A DNA stretch of 64,000 nucleotides, from contig CAUYUJ010019102.1 in NCBI GenBank assembly GCA_963575745.1, positions 123,548-187,547 on the forward strand. The letters run 5' to 3'. Below the pieces are notes generated by a model. It was not told the DNA's origin. It saw only the letters and a list, made by a program, of their open reading frames with translations, and did no database searches. Positions 52,345 to 62,905 of the stretch are shown here, piece after piece. Both the position numbers and the translations under genes were made by a program. The number at the start of each line of letters is the position of its first letter. Position 1 is the stretch's first letter. Source of the DNA: Prorocentrum cordatum. Lineage: Eukaryota > Sar > Dinophyceae > Prorocentrales > Prorocentraceae.

Positions 52345-52445
52345 TCAGAATTACATCGGTTGGATCGCGTGCGAACGCCGCCACCCAGGCCTTCGGCGGA
52401 GCTCCCTCTGGGACCCCGAAGCGCGTGAAGGGTGCGCGCAGAACT
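52345..52445. repeat. Single ~90-bp satellite unit left of the Penelope-like element
   Basis: CGCGTGCGAACGCCGCCACC followed by CAGGCCTTCGGCGGAGCTCC and a GCGCGCAG end matches the satellite at 60970-62000. The flanking satellite on the right resumes at about 59095. Confidence 0.8.
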
Positions 52446-52469
52446 GCTGGGGGGGTGGGGTTGGGGTGC

Positions 52470-52620
<151 letters not shown>

Positions 52621-53198
52621 TGTGGTTCGGTTTCGGTCTTCCTCCGGTCCTCTCCCTCTCCCTGGTTTGGTCTTCCTCCGGTCCTCTCTCTGGTCTGGCC
52701 TCCCTCCGGTCCTCTCCCTGGGTTTGGTGGTGGTTGGTATGCGCTTGATGCTGCTCGCGCGCGCGCTGAGGCAAACTTGTGTCAGCTTGTGTCGCTTGCA
52801 GTCGTGGCGTGCAGCCTCGCACACTTTAAGTTTTGTCCCTGGGCCGGCAAGCAGAATAATACATAGACAGCACGTGTGTGATTCCAGTGGTGCTCTCTGG
52901 GTTCGTGGGGGCCGGAGTCGCACAAATGACACAACTCTGAAGCCTGTATTTTCAATACTTCTGGGGAGCTACATGCTGTAACATAGTTATGTGAGTAATC
53001 TATGTCTCTGATTGTAGCTGTGGTGGCTCAGCCTGGTTTAGGCCACAGGCGCTCAAACCGTCGAGTACGGTGCATACTGCAGTAGGTCAGGTCGGGCCTC
53101 ACCGAACGGGGATGTTGCGACAGTGAAAACAGTCTCTTGGTCGATCCTTGGTTCTGGGTCTCACTTACTCGGATATCTCTCTCATCACTTTACGTGTG
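52621..53198 (+). repeat. Left pseudo-LTR of the Penelope-like element
   Basis: 578 bp, TGTGGTTCGGTTTCGG to CATCACTTTACGTGTG, constant offset of 5850 to the right copy with no indel. It includes a triple CCTCCGGTCCTCTC motif near its start and may hold the promoter. Confidence 0.95.
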
Positions 53199-53327
53199 GT
53201 CAAGTCCTCTGGAGCGGGTCCAAACCCTGGCCTGGTGTACCACTGACTTTGCCTTCGTCCATACATATATACTCATATTCACGTTCCTCCATATTACGTT
53301 CTACATTTTGGTATTAATTCAAACACG

Positions 53328-56300
53328 ATGCCACGAGTACCCAGGAAACTAACCTGTCTCTTCTGGTTCGTTGCCTGCTCAGTTATGCTCGGCGTGCAAG
53401 GTAGTGCAGTACAGGAACAACATGAACCACATCTCCGAGCCTTCCTCGCCACACGTCGCCCTCTATCTTGTTCAGGTACGAACTCCGAGATCGATGGGGA
53501 AATATGTCGGCAATGCGCCAACATTTCTTCTTTAGGTCTCGCGCTGGGGTTTTCATCTTCTCTGCTATTCGGACACAAACCTGATCGCTATTCGAATGAG
53601 TTCGTGAAGCTTTGGAGCACCATTCTCTGGCATCTTGTAGTTGAGCGTCCGTCGTCAAGATTTGTCCAGGCGATCGATACCATGCAAGCGGAACTCCTCA
53701 CCCTGGCAGGCGGCCCTTCAAAGCTACCTCGTCATAGTCTGGAGTTCCTTCTTACGCTCACTATTGCAAAAACCATGTTGCGTGTGCGTGCAAGCATACA
53801 TCAAGGACGCCGGCAGGTGTGGTGGAGCACACACGCCACGTCGGCCATTCCTCTTGACGTCCAGCAAGCACTCCTTCGTACAGGTGAAGCGTCAGTAGTT
53901 CATGTTATCGCACTGGTCCGTTTTCTTCGCCTTCAGGTTGCTGGAGTTTTTGGCTTTTGTCCTCGCGGAGGTGTCCAGCGCCATTTCATTTACCAACTCG
54001 GCTACCGGGGTCGATACATAGGGCAAGCACGTCAATACCGCTCTGTGGGGTCAGGTACGGGCCCACTGATGAGGTTTCGAGAGCATCTGCGAGATTGGTT
54101 TGGAACTCAACGCCGCGCTGTATGCCCTCAGACACAGAGATACTCCACCCTTCTTCAAAAAGATGGCCCTGGAAAATTTTACATGCTTTTCCTGACCCAC
54201 ACGGAGCCCGATAAGGTCTTTGGCCTTGAGTCTGCATTCATAAACATGTACCACCCTGAGGCGAATGACATCCCGAACCCCCCTGCCCTAGGACGACGAC
54301 GACGGCGAGAACGGATCCAACCTCGCCGACGACGAAACGGACGATTTGGTAGATCCCAGCAACAAGCACTCGAGCACGCTAGAGATTCAGATGACGTATG
54401 GCAGCAACGCACGTTGGAAATTATGTGCACTAAGTATGTTCGTCGACACGCATTTCTCACTCGACGTAGTGCTACGCAAAATGTTCTTCGTGGTACCCTT
54501 CATGATGTATATGCACACTATCTCGAAAGGCACTTTCAGCTTTCACGCACGTTTGGGCCCATAGATATACATATGGTTGGTGTTTTTCCCTTACTTATTA
54601 AACAGCTTGCCGTGAGGGCCCAGGATATCAATTGGGAACGAGCACGTGCATTACGCGCACATTCTGTCGATTTTCTTCATATTGTATGGTCTGCCTGCAC
54701 ACTGCTTCCTCACTACCAAGAGCGCATTCGAGCACGAGCGTATATAGCACACCTGGCGGCACGCGTGGGGAGCCCAGTTCCTCGTCCTACCCATCTTCTT
54801 GTGGCCAACCGATATTGGCGACAGTGTGTACGAAGGTGGATTAGTGAGGTCCTCGCGTTGTACGGCCGAGATCGCCCCCATTGGGTGTCGCTGGTAAGGT
54901 CTACGTTGCACTTGGATGTTGCTACTCCCAACCCCTTGAAAAAGCATATCGTTAACACGCAGCGCTATCTCCAAACAGTCAAGGAGGCTGATCTTCTCGC
55001 AATAGATCCTGATTTCCTGGCAGCGATGGTGGCCGGTGGGGATTTCAGTCGCCTTCCTGTACACGGTCGCACGCCGGTGCAACCGACGCTGAACGAGCAG
55101 CGGCGTGGAACACGACAGCGTTGTCTTGGGTGGTTGGCGCAAGCTGGCATTCCAAAGCATTTCATGGACTCCTTACCTTGCTCGATTCCTGCCTCAGGCT
55201 GTCACCCTTCCTCTTCAGCTGAAGGATTTGCCACGTGCACTTCGGACATGAATGCGTCGTTCCGGGAGGCTCGCACGAGCGTGGTTGTGTGCGTTGAAGA
55301 CAAAGACCCTAACACGCTCTGGATCGCGAACCCTCGGCTTCTCGTCTTGAGGTGGTTGTTTCTATTATCTCGCGTCCCTCATAGATGGCGTCTTCGGCTA
55401 GTGGGTGTGTCGTATGTGCTACAGTGGTACCGTATGCTATTGGACTTTACTGTGCCAAAACCGCTATTCAAGGGAAAATCCAGGATGAGTGCCAAAAACT
55501 TACCATATATTTACCCGACAGTAAAGGCAAAATGTTGGGAAACAAATGGAACTCACCGATGCCCCGACCCCAACCACAGCTGCTTCAGAAACATAGTCTC
55601 ATTCTGCAAGCTTCCTGGGCGCAAGATATATCGCCAAATTGGTCGGGGACTCCAGTACGTAGTTAACTACGTCTCTCCAGGATGGAGCCTCCAGGACATG
55701 AAGTCGGCCCTCGGTCGTCTACAAGATAGAGTTCGTAACTTGCAGCCGCCTATCTGGTCTGAGTCCCAACAGGCCTACCAGTGCTGCGAGTGCGGTGGTC
55801 CCATGTACCACCCCTCCCTTGTCGTTGCTGACGCTGGCCAGGCTTACGAAGATCTGGCCACGGAGTCAATCTATGAAGCGGTGGACAGGGTTTTCCAGCG
55901 GATCAGCCTTTTCACCAAGCATAAAACTTTGACTGTAATTGAGCTTGGGCAGGGACATCGAACGGTCTGGGGAGGCAATTTTGAGGTTCCATATTACGAC
56001 CGGGTTGTATTCTCCTTCGCGTCGATCCGAAGAAGTATTATCGGTTTCCTTGGAATGCGGTTTTATCGTCTCGGGGGCATCTTCGTTGAGCAGACACGGG
56101 GCATCCCCATTGGGGGCCCCCTCTCCGGAGGCATTTTGAACGTCGTTCTTAGTGACAAGGAAACGCAGTACGACCACAAGAACCCAAATCGTGCATCCCA
56201 AATGGCCTGCGGTCGTTACGTGGATGATTTTGTGTGCTTATCGTATGTGTTGTGTCGGTGCTGTCTGAAGCGGAAATTACCACAGATATATCAGGGCGTC

Positions 56301-57896
56301 GTTTTCTTTAAGGTGGATGAGGATTTTAGTACGCTCCCCGATGGCACTATCATCCAAAAGTTCCTCGATGTTGAACTTCACTTTCGTTTCCAAGTTCTTC
56401 GTCTAAATCCCGTTCATAAAAACGAGCAATTCGCATGGAGCGGAAACCAAGCACACTTGGTTAAGAAGAGCATACCCCCTTACACACACTCGCAAGATCC
56501 TCGCGTACTTCGGGCACATCGGGCCGAACTCCGCGGACGTGTTTGCAGATGGGAGCAGATAGGTGTACCTAATAGCATTCTGACCTATTTGATGCTAACA
56601 GACATGATGGTGTATCTACACTTGCACTATCCTTATCGTTTCTTATACAAGCTCTGGATTGGGTTATTTCCGCCCTCACCGCGTAAAGATATGGTATCTC
56701 TCTTACTTCGTCTTCTACCCCTCGCTTGTCCAGAACTCATTCGCCCTCGTGTGTGCCATCTTGGCTCTCACCACGATCATTGCGTCGAGGCTCAGAAGTT
56801 GGTCGAACGTGCCGCCAGCCCTCAACCAGCCGGTTTCGATCCAGCTCGCACGACCAGCGTCGCGCCTCTCCCAGCGATGGGCGGCAACGGCTACCAACAC
56901 GGGGGCTGGCAGCAGGGCGGCAGGGGTGGCCGCGGCAAGGGGGGTTGGCAGCCGCGTGCCCCGTACCAGCCGTACCAGCCGCCCTCCGGAGGTGGTGGCT
57001 TCGGAGGCTTCGCCTCCATCACGAACCAGTTCAACGACATGATGGGGAGCCTGGCGGCGCTGGGCCAGATGGCAAAGATCGGCACGGCGCTCTCCCGCCT
57101 CCACCAGGGCGGGTCGCTCCCGCAGAGCGGAGGCCAGCAGCCTCAGCCATCTCAGGCGGCTGCTCCGGCCCCTCAGGTGGGCACGCGCGAGGTGGCCGAG
57201 GCCCTCACGGGCATGCTCTCGGACGTGCAGCGCGACGAGCAGCAGCGGAACAGGGAGGGCGACTCACGCTTGACCACAACGATCCGCAGGCTCCAGGACT
57301 TCGTCGGACCTGACCCGCGGCAGCCTCGGTGTGCCACCAGCGAGGTGGACAATGTGGAGGCCTCCCCCGCGTTCCAACAGCTGCGCCGTCAAGTGCAGAG
57401 CCTCAGCGACACCCAGACGGAGCAACAGCGCACGATCGCGCGCATCGACAACACGACTTCCAACATGAGTTCCGACGTCCAGGCCGTCAGCAACATGATG
57501 CGTGAATTTCTCCAAGAGCAGCGTTCGCGTGGAGGTGGACCCGCGCGCCCTCCGGCTGCCGGGGCCGCTGCGGCGCACCCAGGGCCAATCATGAAAGCCA
57601 CGATTGATGCCGATTTGCACGACCGTGTCCTACCGCACATTGGCGTTACGACCGCCCGTCGCGAGGCGGCGGAGCTGAAAAACGACTGTCCGCTCAACTA
57701 CGGGGCTTGGTGGAGCCGTGCGGGCAGGCTTAAGTCTGTTGCCCAATGGTCTGAGAAGCTCCAGCGCCTGGGTGCATCGGCGGATATGGTTCGGGACCTC
57801 ACGATGGAGACGGCTGGCACGATATTGTACCAGCACTTGTCCAGCGACGGCCATGTGGTGGAGGATGTGCTCCAGGAGGCGCCGCCCCCGAACTGA
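53328..57896 (+). CDS. GIY-YIG nuclease - reverse transcriptase - gag-like polyprotein
   Basis: 1522 codons, ATG at 53328 (MPRVPRKLTCLFW). GIY-YIG domain: Tyr 222 (FIYQLGYRG), YIG 230-232, Arg 251/His 253 (RFREHL), Glu 301 (GLESAFINMY), Asn 313; all key positions are present. A long linker follows, with VEDKDPNTLW (about 658), similar to the DKG motif ahead of Penelope RTs. RT: Asp 835 in VVADAGQAYE (motif A), QTRGIPIGGPLSG (Gly 925, motif B) and YVDD 964-967. After about residue 1170 the protein turns Gly/Gln-rich (GGRGGRGKGG), then coiled-coil-like (LRRQVQSLSDTQTEQQRTI), then a folded-looking end (NYGAWWSRAGRLKSV). The last part suggests an RNA-binding gag-like module fused behind the RT, which is unusual for the family. 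No internal stop. Confidence 0.85.
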   Translation: MPRVPRKLTCLFWFVACSVMLGVQGSAVQEQHEPHLRAFLATRRPLSCSGTNSEIDGEICRQCANISSLGLALGFSSSLLFGHKPDRYSNEFVKLWSTILWHLVVERPSSRFVQAIDTMQAELLTLAGGPSKLPRHSLEFLLTLTIAKTMLRVRASIHQGRRQVWWSTHATSAIPLDVQQALLRTGEASVVHVIALVRFLRLQVAGVFGFCPRGGVQRHFIYQLGYRGRYIGQARQYRSVGSGTGPLMRFREHLRDWFGTQRRAVCPQTQRYSTLLQKDGPGKFYMLFLTHTEPDKVFGLESAFINMYHPEANDIPNPPALGRRRRRERIQPRRRRNGRFGRSQQQALEHARDSDDVWQQRTLEIMCTKYVRRHAFLTRRSATQNVLRGTLHDVYAHYLERHFQLSRTFGPIDIHMVGVFPLLIKQLAVRAQDINWERARALRAHSVDFLHIVWSACTLLPHYQERIRARAYIAHLAARVGSPVPRPTHLLVANRYWRQCVRRWISEVLALYGRDRPHWVSLVRSTLHLDVATPNPLKKHIVNTQRYLQTVKEADLLAIDPDFLAAMVAGGDFSRLPVHGRTPVQPTLNEQRRGTRQRCLGWLAQAGIPKHFMDSLPCSIPASGCHPSSSAEGFATCTSDMNASFREARTSVVVCVEDKDPNTLWIANPRLLVLRWLFLLSRVPHRWRLRLVGVSYVLQWYRMLLDFTVPKPLFKGKSRMSAKNLPYIYPTVKAKCWETNGTHRCPDPNHSCFRNIVSFCKLPGRKIYRQIGRGLQYVVNYVSPGWSLQDMKSALGRLQDRVRNLQPPIWSESQQAYQCCECGGPMYHPSLVVADAGQAYEDLATESIYEAVDRVFQRISLFTKHKTLTVIELGQGHRTVWGGNFEVPYYDRVVFSFASIRRSIIGFLGMRFYRLGGIFVEQTRGIPIGGPLSGGILNVVLSDKETQYDHKNPNRASQMACGRYVDDFVCLSYVLCRCCLKRKLPQIYQGVVFFKVDEDFSTLPDGTIIQKFLDVELHFRFQVLRLNPVHKNEQFAWSGNQAHLVKKSIPPYTHSQDPRVLRAHRAELRGRVCRWEQIGVPNSILTYLMLTDMMVYLHLHYPYRFLYKLWIGLFPPSPRKDMVSLLLRLLPLACPELIRPRVCHLGSHHDHCVEAQKLVERAASPQPAGFDPARTTSVAPLPAMGGNGYQHGGWQQGGRGGRGKGGWQPRAPYQPYQPPSGGGGFGGFASITNQFNDMMGSLAALGQMAKIGTALSRLHQGGSLPQSGGQQPQPSQAAAPAPQVGTREVAEALTGMLSDVQRDEQQRNREGDSRLTTTIRRLQDFVGPDPRQPRCATSEVDNVEASPAFQQLRRQVQSLSDTQTEQQRTIARIDNTTSNMSSDVQAVSNMMREFLQEQRSRGGGPARPPAAGAAAAHPGPIMKATIDADLHDRVLPHIGVTTARREAAELKNDCPLNYGAWWSRAGRLKSVAQWSEKLQRLGASADMVRDLTMETAGTILYQHLSSDGHVVEDVLQEAPPPN

Positions 57897-58355
57897 GTGG
57901 TTTCCGACAGCGGCAGTCCGACTACATCAGCTGACCCACCTAGTGGATCTCGGATCCGTAGCGCCGCTGCCCGCCAGGATGTGTCCCAGGGTACACGTAT
58001 CCCGTCGTTCCAGTTCTGCTTTCAGGCATGTGTAGTTGTAAGCACGCTGTTCTTCTTTGCCCAGATGTGCTTTGCAATGCGTGAGACGCGCCTTGCATTT
58101 GGAGATCTTCTGTTTAACCTCTCTCGCACCCTGCCCTCCCTCTTACTTTCGCTCGTGACCGCAGGAGTTTGGGGCGTTGCTGCGCGGGCCTTGCAGTGGT
58201 TAGTCGTTAGCGGCCCGACCGCCGAAGAGATCCCCGCCTTCGAATTCGAGGGGTTCCAGGAACCGCCGATACCCAAGGCGGGGGAGTCCTCCACCATGGC
58301 CTCTGTCCCACTCCTCCTCATAGGGTTCAGATTTCTGCGCCGCCGATACCAGTGA
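57897..58355 (+). CDS. Same-frame hydrophobic extension after the TGA of the polyprotein
   Basis: After the TGA at 57894-57896 the same reading frame stays open for 152 codons to a TGA at 58353-58355. It starts with GTG (VVSDSGSPTT), and its first ATG lies inside a hydrophobic segment (ACVVVSTLFFFAQMCFAM). A second hydrophobic helix follows (LPSLLLSLVTAGVWGVAARAL), then an acidic stretch and a basic end (FRFLRRRYQ). Two membrane segments are likely. With no upstream ATG, expression would need read-through, recoding of the UGA, reinitiation or splicing. It may also be a chance open frame. Confidence 0.45.
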   Translation: MVSDSGSPTTSADPPSGSRIRSAAARQDVSQGTRIPSFQFCFQACVVVSTLFFFAQMCFAMRETRLAFGDLLFNLSRTLPSLLLSLVTAGVWGVAARALQWLVVSGPTAEEIPAFEFEGFQEPPIPKAGESSTMASVPLLLIGFRFLRRRYQ

Positions 58356-58470
58356 TCCGCGCCGGTCCCAACCCAGCCCGAGGCAAGTGTAGAACGTGAT
58401 GAAGGCCCTCAGGGCATGAGACATCTTATCTCCCTCGCGGTCTTTTCTGGGTGGGCTGTGTGCGTGTGTG

Positions 58471-59048
58471 TGTGGTTCGGTTTCGGTCTTCCTCCGGTCC
58501 TCTCCCTCTCCCTGGTTTGGTCTTCCTCCGGTCCTCTCTCTGGTCTGGCCTCCCTCCGGTCCTCTCCCTGGGTTTGGTGGTGGTTGGTATGCGCTTGATG
58601 CTGCTCGCGCGCGCGCTGAGGCAAACTTGTGTCAGCTTGTGTCGCTTGCAGTCGTGGCGTGCAGCCTCGCACACTTTAAGTTTTGTCCCTGGGCCGGCAA
58701 GCAGAATAATACATAGACAGCACGTGTGTGATTCCAGTGGTGCTCTCTGGGTTCGTGGGGGCCGGAGTCGCACAAATGACACAACTCTGAAGCCTGTATT
58801 TTCAATACTTCTGGGGAGCTACATGCTGTAACATAGTTATGTGAGTAATCTATGTCTCTGATTGTAGCTGTGGTGGCTCAGCCTGGTTTAGGCCACAGGC
58901 GCTCAAACCGTCGAGTACGGTGCATACTGCAGTAGGTCAGGTCGGGCCTCACCGAACGGGGATGTTGCGACAGTGAAAACAGTCTCTTGGTCGATCCTTG
59001 GTTCTGGGTCTCACTTACTCGGATATCTCTCTCATCACTTTACGTGTG
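58471..59048 (+). repeat. Right pseudo-LTR of the Penelope-like element
   Basis: Same sequence as 52621-53198, preceded by GTGTGTGTG as on the left. Diverges after TACGTGTG, where the left copy goes into the element and the right copy into a GT run. Confidence 0.95.
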
Positions 59049-59085
59049 TGTGTGTGCGTGTGTGCGCGTGTGTGCGTGTGCGCGG

Positions 59086-62000
59086 GGTGGGGGGCGGGCG
59101 TCGACGCATTCGGCGGGGCTCATTCTGGGGCCCCGAAGTGCGCGATGTATGTGAATAAGTGCATGGGGGGGCGCGCGCGAACAGCGAACTCCGCCGCCAA
59201 GGCATTCAGTGGCGCCCTTCTCTGGGGGCCGAAGCGCATGCACGGCGCGCAGCGGGTGCTGCATAACTTTATGCGGGGGAGGCCGTGCGCGCCCGCCACT
59301 TATTTCGGCGCGCCCCCCGCGCGGTTCGCGGCCCCGTAGGGCGTTCAACCGAACGCCCAAATTGCGCAGGTTGCATGCGTCACCGCCAACCATGTCGGCA
59401 CACCCCCGACGCGGTTCGTGGCCTCATAGGGAGTTCCACCGAAGGCCGCAGTGGCGCCGGTTGCCTGCGCCCCCGCCAACAATTTCGGCGCACCCTTCGC
59501 ACGGTTCGTGGCCCCATAGGGAAGCTCCGACGACGACCCCACTTGCGCAGGTTGCATTCGTCTCCGCGTCCCGCTTCGGCACGCTCTCAACGCGGTGCGT
59601 GGCCCCATAGGGAGCTCCACCGACGGCCCCAGTAGCGCGAGTTGCATGCGCCCCCACCAACCATTTCGGCACACCCCTCGCGCTGTTCGTGGCACCACAG
59701 GGAGCTCCACCGAAGGCGCCAATGGCACAGGTTGCGTGCGTCCCCGCCGCTCATTTCGGCGCACCCCTCGCGCGGTTCGTGGCTCCACCACCGAAGGCCG
59801 CAATGGCGCGCGTTGCATGCGCCCCCGCCGCTTGTTTCCGTGCGCCCCCGATTCGTGGCCCCATAGGGGGCTCCACCGAAAGCCCCAGTGGCGCATGTTG
59901 CATGCGTCCCCGCGACGCAACTCGGCGCGCCCATTGCACGGCTTGCGCCCCGTAGGGAGCTCCACCGACGACCCCGCTTGCACAGGTTGCCTGCGTCTCC
60001 GCATCCCGCTTCGGCACGCTCTCAACGCGGTGCGTGGCCCCGCAGGGGGCTCCGCCGACGGCCCCAGTAGCGCAAGTTGCATGCGTTCCCGCCGCCCATG
60101 TCGGCGCGCCCCTCACGCGGCTCGTGGCCCCATCGGAGCTCCACCGAATGCCCCCGTGGCACAGGCTGCATGCGTCCCCGCCGTTCATTTCGGCGCACCG
60201 CTCACGCAGTTTGTGGCTCCGTCGGTGGCTCCACCGAAGGCTGCGCGGGCGCGCGTTGCATGCGTCCCCGCCGCCTGTTCCCGTGCACCCCTCAAGCGGT
60301 TCGTGGCGCCATTGGGGGCTCCGCCGAATGCCCCAGCGGCGCAGGTTGCATGCGTCCCCGCCACCCATTGCGGCCCACCCATCACACGGCTCGTTGCCCT
60401 TAGGGGGCTCCGCCGAAGGCGCCAGCGGCACAAGTTGCATGCGCCCCCGCCGCCCATTTCAGCGCGCCCCTCACGCGGCTCGCGGCCCCATAGGCAGCTG
60501 CGCCGACGGCTCCGGTGGCGCGAGTTGCATGCGTCCACGCTCAGAATTTCGGCGCCCCCCCCGCGCGGGTCGTGGCCCCATAGGGAGCTCCACCCGAAGG
60601 CGCCAGTGGCGCAGGTAGCATGCGTCCCCGCCACCCATGTCGGCGCACCCCGCACGCGGCTCGTGGCTCCATGTGAGCTCCACCGAATGCCCGAGTGACA
60701 AGGTTCGCATGCGCCCCGCCGCCCGTGTGGGCACGCCCCGCGCACGGCTCGTGGCACCATAGGGAGTTCCACCGAAAGCTTTAATGGCACAAGTGCGCAT
60801 GCGCCCCGCCGCCCACTTCGGCGCATTCCTCGCGCGGTCCGTGGCCCTATAGGGAGTTCCACCGAAAGCCCCAGTTGCGAGGTTCGCATGCGCCCGACGC
60901 CGACTTTGGCACGCCCCTCGCACGGTTCGTGGCCCCATAGGGAGTTCCACCGAAAGCGGCGCCCGCAATGCTGTGCTCGCAGCTGCATCTGGTTGGGGCG
61001 CCGAAGCGCTCGGTGATCGCGCAGCAATGCATGGGGCTGCGCGCGCGTACGCCGCCATTGAGGTCTTCGGTGGAGCCCCCTCGGGCCCCGACGTGCGTGG
61101 AGGACGTGCAGAAATGCGTGCGGTGCGCGTGCGAACGCCGTCGCTGAGGCATTTCGGCGGAGCTCACTCTGGGGTTCCGAAGCGCGGGGGGGGGGGCGCG
61201 TGCAGAAATGCGTGGGGGGGCGCGGGCGAACGCCATCGCTGCGGCTTTCGGTGAAGCACCTCAGGCGCCGGAGCGTTCGAGGGGCGAGAAGAAATGTGTG
61301 GGGGGCTTGCGAATGCCGCCTCTGCGGCCTTCGGTGGCGCCCCCCATATGGGGCCGCAAAGCGTGCGATGTGCGGGCCGAAGTACATGGGGCAACGCGTG
61401 CGAACAACATTGCCGCATGACCTTCGGTGAAGCTCCTCTGGGGCCCCGAGACGCGTGAGGGTGCGCCGAAATCCGTGGGCGGATGGGGGGGGGGGCGCAT
61501 GCGAACGCTACCACTAAGGGTTTTGGTGAAGCTGCCAGTGGGTCCACGAATCGCGTGAGGGTGTGCGTCGAAATCCAACGGGGGGGCGCGTTCGCATGCC
61601 GCCGCTCGGGTTTGCGGCGGGTCTCCGTATGAGGTCGCGAATTGTGTGAGGGGCGTTGTGAAATTCATGCTGTCCGCGTTCGAACGCCGCCGCTCAGGCC
61701 TTCGGTGGAGCTCCCTTTGGGGCCGCGAAGCGCGTGGGGGGCGCGGCGAAATGCACGGGAGTTGCGCGTGTGAACATCGCCACCGGGGCCTTCGATGGAG
61801 CTCTCCTTGGGGCCGCGAAGCGTGCGACGGGGCGTGCGTGCGTGGGCGGGGGGGGGGGGGGTATGCGAGCGCCGCGATTGAAGTGTTTCGGTGGGATCCC
61901 CTCTGGGGCGACGAAACGCGCGACGGCGCGTGCCGATGTGGGCGGGGGGGCGCATTCGAACGCCGCGAGTAGGGCCTTCGGCGGAGCTCCAGATGCGGAC
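59086..62000. repeat. ~90-bp satellite, large array with orientation switches
   Basis: Units of about 84-92 bp carry TTCGGTGGAGCTCC, GGGGCC(A/G)CGAA and GCGTGCGAACGCC on one strand. 59095-59270 is in the same orientation as the copy at 52345. 59300-60960 is reversed (CGCAGGTTGCATGCGTCCCC ... TAGGGAGCTCCACCGAA). From about 60970 to 61990 the orientation switches back. Nearly 30 units in all. Long Arg/Pro- and Gly-rich frames on both strands are by-products. Confidence 0.9.
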
Positions 62001-62905
62001 GTTTTTGGGGGTGTGTTCTGGAGTGGTTGGCAACCAGAGAGGAGGCGGAGCAGGGGGGGGGGCGCGGAGGGGTGACACGGGGCGTTGCCTATTCAAACCG
62101 CGAACAAATCACCACATGTTTTGGGGTTGTCTTGAAAACAATATCCAGGGAGGTAGCCTGAGGGTGCTAATCGGATTATTTTCAAACTTCATTGCAATCT
62201 GTAAGCGACCTATATGTCATGACCACGTTGCCAAGGCCCTCTCATTGATGGATCTAGGCTAGCCGACTTGGACAATTTCTCGCAGGGCTTGCGTGGCTTG
62301 TTCTTTGACCATGCTAGCTTTTCCAACGGCGTGCAAGACAGCGCCCGTAACTGTGTAATTGGGACCTGGGTCATCCCAAATGAGTCCTGTGTATGTTTTG
62401 CATTTCCTGCCGGAGGACTTCTTCGAGGAGTCGCGCAAGGTCAAGTGGGGTGGAGGCTGGGCCTGGTCGACAATCCCGATGACCCGACGTGCAATGTGCA
62501 GGCCATCGTAATGGCGTGCAGTCAGGGGCTCCGCGAGGCGAGCATCGGCATCGAGATCGAGCACGGCGCCCAGAGGTTAACGACAGAGTCGGAGTACAAG
62601 GTGAATTTATATGGTTTGGATGAGCCTGCATGCAGGCGCGCTCGTGTCGCCGCTCTCTCGCCTGCGGACTGCGCGGTGCAATCGCGCCCAGAGAAGAAGG
62701 TCGACGATGGCGCTGCCATGGGGGGAGGTGCAGAGGAGGGCGCCGATGGCAAGGACGGCGCACAGGAGGATGATCACATGGCCGCACCAAATCAAGATAT
62801 AGGACATTCGACACAATTTCATGCCGGGGACTGGGCCTTGTACACGCGTGCGCCCCATGCGCCTCTGACGACTGGGCGGCGGCTGGTGACGACGACGAGG
62901 CCACT
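62001..62905. other. Spacer, possible coding but undecided
   Basis: A plus frame (62268-62909) and a minus frame (62259-62564; RVIGIVDQAQPPPHLTL) both look moderately protein-like. I cannot choose between them and recognise neither. Confidence 0.3.

Larger units (their letters stand above)
52621..59048 (+). mobile_element. Penelope-like retroelement with N-terminal GIY-YIG nuclease (permuted type), complete
   Basis: About 6.4 kb: left direct repeat 52621-53198, long ORF 53328-57896, same-frame tail to 58355, right direct repeat 58471-59048. The two 578-bp repeats matched in every line I compared. GIY-YIG plus RT is the hallmark of Penelope-like elements; here the nuclease comes first, as in the Chlamys/Naiad-type clade. 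It lies in a GT microsatellite inside a ~90-bp satellite array. LTR-retrotransposon signs (integrase, protease, RNase H) are absent, so the direct repeats are pseudo-LTRs. Intact coding and identical repeats suggest recent activity. Confidence 0.8.

Noticed and set aside
52621-59048. LTR retrotransposon interpretation of the element with 578-bp direct repeats
   Set aside because: No protease, integrase or RNase H, and the repeats lack TG...CA-type ends with a target duplication. GIY-YIG plus YVDD RT fits a Penelope-like element with pseudo-LTRs better.
59595-60698. 367-codon Arg/Pro-rich plus frame and its 400-codon minus counterpart
   Set aside because: Both are by-products of the ~90-bp satellite whose length keeps the same phase over several units.
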